This document shows positions 62,715 to 64,000 of a DNA stretch of 64,000 nucleotides, piece after piece. Positions within the stretch are counted from its first letter, which is position 1; each line of letters begins with the position of its first letter. A model generated the notes under the pieces. The model had not been told where the DNA came from, ran no database searches, and was given only the letters and a program-made list of their open reading frames with translations. The DNA lies in assembly GCA_017469265.1 (NCBI GenBank), contig JAFUGS010000026.1, positions 1-64,000 of the forward strand. Reading direction: 5' to 3'. The translations under genes and the position numbers were made by a program. Origin of the DNA: Clostridia bacterium (GTDB lineage Bacteria > Bacillota > Clostridia > Christensenellales > Aristaeellaceae).

Positions 62715-64000
62715 AAGAATATGTGATGGGAAATGGAGCCATCGCGCTGGGGGCGCTGGCCGCGGGGGTCAACCTAGTTGCCGGATATCCGGGCACCCCT
62801 TCTTCGGAGATCATTGAAACCGTGGCGAAGTATCCGCACGCGGGCGTCCATCTGGAGTGGTCCGTGAATGAAAAGGCCGCCATGGAGGTGGCCGCGGCGG
62901 CTTCCTACAGCGGCGCCAGGACACTGGTAACGATGAAACAGATGGGCCTGAATGTGGCGGCGGATCCCCTGATGTCCGTTGCCTACATCGGGGTGAAGGG
63001 CGGCATGGTAATCGTCAGCGCGGACGATCCCGGCCCCATTTCCTCCCAGACGGAGCAGGATACCCGCCGTTTCGCGGAATTCGCAAGGATTCCGGTTTTC
63101 GATCCGTCAACGCCGGAGGAAGCCTACGGAATGATCCAGGATGCCTTCACGTGTTCGGAGAAGTACGGCACGCCCGTGCTGTTCCGCCCCACGACCCGGG
63201 TCTGCCACGCCTACGCCGCCGTGGAAGTACCGGATCATTTTGAACCGAAGGCATATCCGGGCTTTGAAAAGGACGCGGGCCGCTGGGTCATTTTTCCCCG
63301 CCTTTCCTACGCGAACCATGGCAGGATGGAACAGCGGAACGCGGAGATGGCGGAGGATTTTTCCGGGTACGCGCGCAACAGCGTGGAGGGACCCACGTCG
63401 GAAAAAGCGGTCATCACCTCCGGGGTCAGCTATCCCTATGTGCAGGAAGCCCTGAAAGCTCTGCCGCCGGTCCGGCTGATCCGGATCGCCACGGCCTATC
63501 CTTTTCCGGAGACCTTCCTGCGGCAGGCCCTGAACGGGGTGAAGGAAGTCATCTGCCTGGAGGAGTTGAGCCCCTTCCTGGAGGAAAAGACGCTCCAGAC
63601 AGCGGGACGGCATCATCTGCCGATCCGGGTTTCCGGCAAGCTGGACGGCCGGGTTCCCGCGAACGGGGAAAACAGTGTGGAGCTTTCCCTTGATATCATG
63701 CGGGCGTTCCTTGGCGGAGCGGAGCAGAGCGACGCGCCGGATTTGTCCGACATGCCCCCCCTGCCGGCCCGGCCGCCGGTGCTGTGCGCGGGCTGCCCTC
63801 ACCGGGCTTCCTTCTATGCGGTGAAACGGGCCATGCGCGGTAAAAAAGCCTTTTTCTGCGGAGACATCGGCTGTTACACGCTGGGCAACGCCATGCCGCT
63901 GGATATGGTGGACACCTGCCTGTGTATGGGCGCGGGCATTACCATGGCCCAGGGACTGAACCATACCAATCCGGACGCGGTCTGCGTCGCCTTTGTCGGG
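62711..64000 (+). CDS. iorA: Indolepyruvate ferredoxin oxidoreductase alpha subunit (partial, runs off window)
   Basis: The first 430 codons of a TPP-dependent 2-oxoacid:ferredoxin oxidoreductase subunit; the frame is open to the window's end. The N-terminus MKEYVMGNGAIALGALAAGV is followed by AGYPGTPSSEII, and EWSVNEKAAMEVAAAASYSG carries the conserved Glu of the pyrimidine-binding half. Further on, CAGCPHRASFY and FCGDIGCYTLG open the TPP-binding half. It decarboxylates aryl pyruvates (from aromatic amino acids) and reduces ferredoxin, which could feed the hydrogenase. iorB is expected after the window. ATG 62711 overlaps the MATE stop. Confidence 0.93.
   Translation, partial: MKEYVMGNGAIALGALAAGVNLVAGYPGTPSSEIIETVAKYPHAGVHLEWSVNEKAAMEVAAAASYSGARTLVTMKQMGLNVAADPLMSVAYIGVKGGMVIVSADDPGPISSQTEQDTRRFAEFARIPVFDPSTPEEAYGMIQDAFTCSEKYGTPVLFRPTTRVCHAYAAVEVPDHFEPKAYPGFEKDAGRWVIFPRLSYANHGRMEQRNAEMAEDFSGYARNSVEGPTSEKAVITSGVSYPYVQEALKALPPVRLIRIATAYPFPETFLRQALNGVKEVICLEELSPFLEEKTLQTAGRHHLPIRVSGKLDGRVPANGENSVELSLDIMRAFLGGAEQSDAPDLSDMPPLPARPPVLCAGCPHRASFYAVKRAMRGKKAFFCGDIGCYTLGNAMPLDMVDTCLCMGAGITMAQGLNHTNPDAVCVAFVG

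Overview
The window is a gene-dense stretch of chromosome with about 60 genes, nearly all on the + strand. It looks like an anaerobic Clostridia-type Firmicute with GC-rich third codon positions. The evidence is the trimeric NAD-linked [FeFe]-hydrogenase operon, the tig-clpP-clpX-lon-engB order, Prp processing of ribosomal protein L27, an ECF riboflavin transporter under an FMN riboswitch, a PASTA-kinase/PP2C pair, and a meso-DAP type MurE (DNPR motif). Placement below class level is a guess; the secreted PIG-L and NAGPA-type proteins resemble those I associate with uncultured gut or rumen Clostridia. No rRNA, tRNA, CRISPR, prophage or IS element was seen, and no gap between genes exceeds 300 bases.

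Layout. 1-5.3 kb: hydrogenase operon (NuoE-like, small HATPase, 2Fe-2S protein, NuoF-like, HydA) ending at a strong terminator. 5.5-7.3 kb: purC and a secreted phosphodiester-glycosidase-domain protein. 7.4-13.8 kb: protein quality control (tig, clpP, clpX, lon, engB). 14-15.2 kb: an unknown zinc-ribbon/acidic protein and a metallophosphoesterase. 15.4-24.6 kb: a reduced division and cell-wall cluster (mraZ, FtsL-like, murE, mraY, murD, ftsQ-like, then ftsA and ftsZ), without rsmH, ftsI, murF, ftsW or murG. 24.7-27.6 kb: a solute-binding protein without a lipobox and galactokinase. 27.6-33.7 kb: FMN riboswitch-ribU, then tsaE-tsaB-rimI running by overlapping stop/start codons into two secreted PIG-L proteins. 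The second of these has lost its catalytic residues and is fused to a phosphodiester glycosidase domain. 33.7-37.6 kb: rplU-prp-rpmA, metG, tatD. 37.7-41.7 kb: a secreted DUF2927-like protein (-), cysteine desulfurase, a secreted SH3 protein, and a small acidic membrane protein (-). 41.8-55.9 kb: malQ, then priA-def-fmt-rsmB-rlmN-PP2C-prkC-rsgA-rpe, and mnmE. 56-64 kb: Fe-alcohol dehydrogenase, radC, a YdcF-like protein, rsmG, an SRAP protein, an esterase, a MATE transporter, and iorA, which runs off the window.

Most operons are tightly packed, with 4-11 base overlaps. Credible sigma-A promoters, mostly with 17-18 base spacers, lie in the few larger gaps and define the transcription units. 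The most unusual content is the secreted PIG-L/NAGPA family (31-34 kb plus a single-domain paralogue at 6.3 kb), the stripped-down dcw cluster with 10-base G-rich repeats at its mraZ promoter, and several promoter-overlapping dyads.
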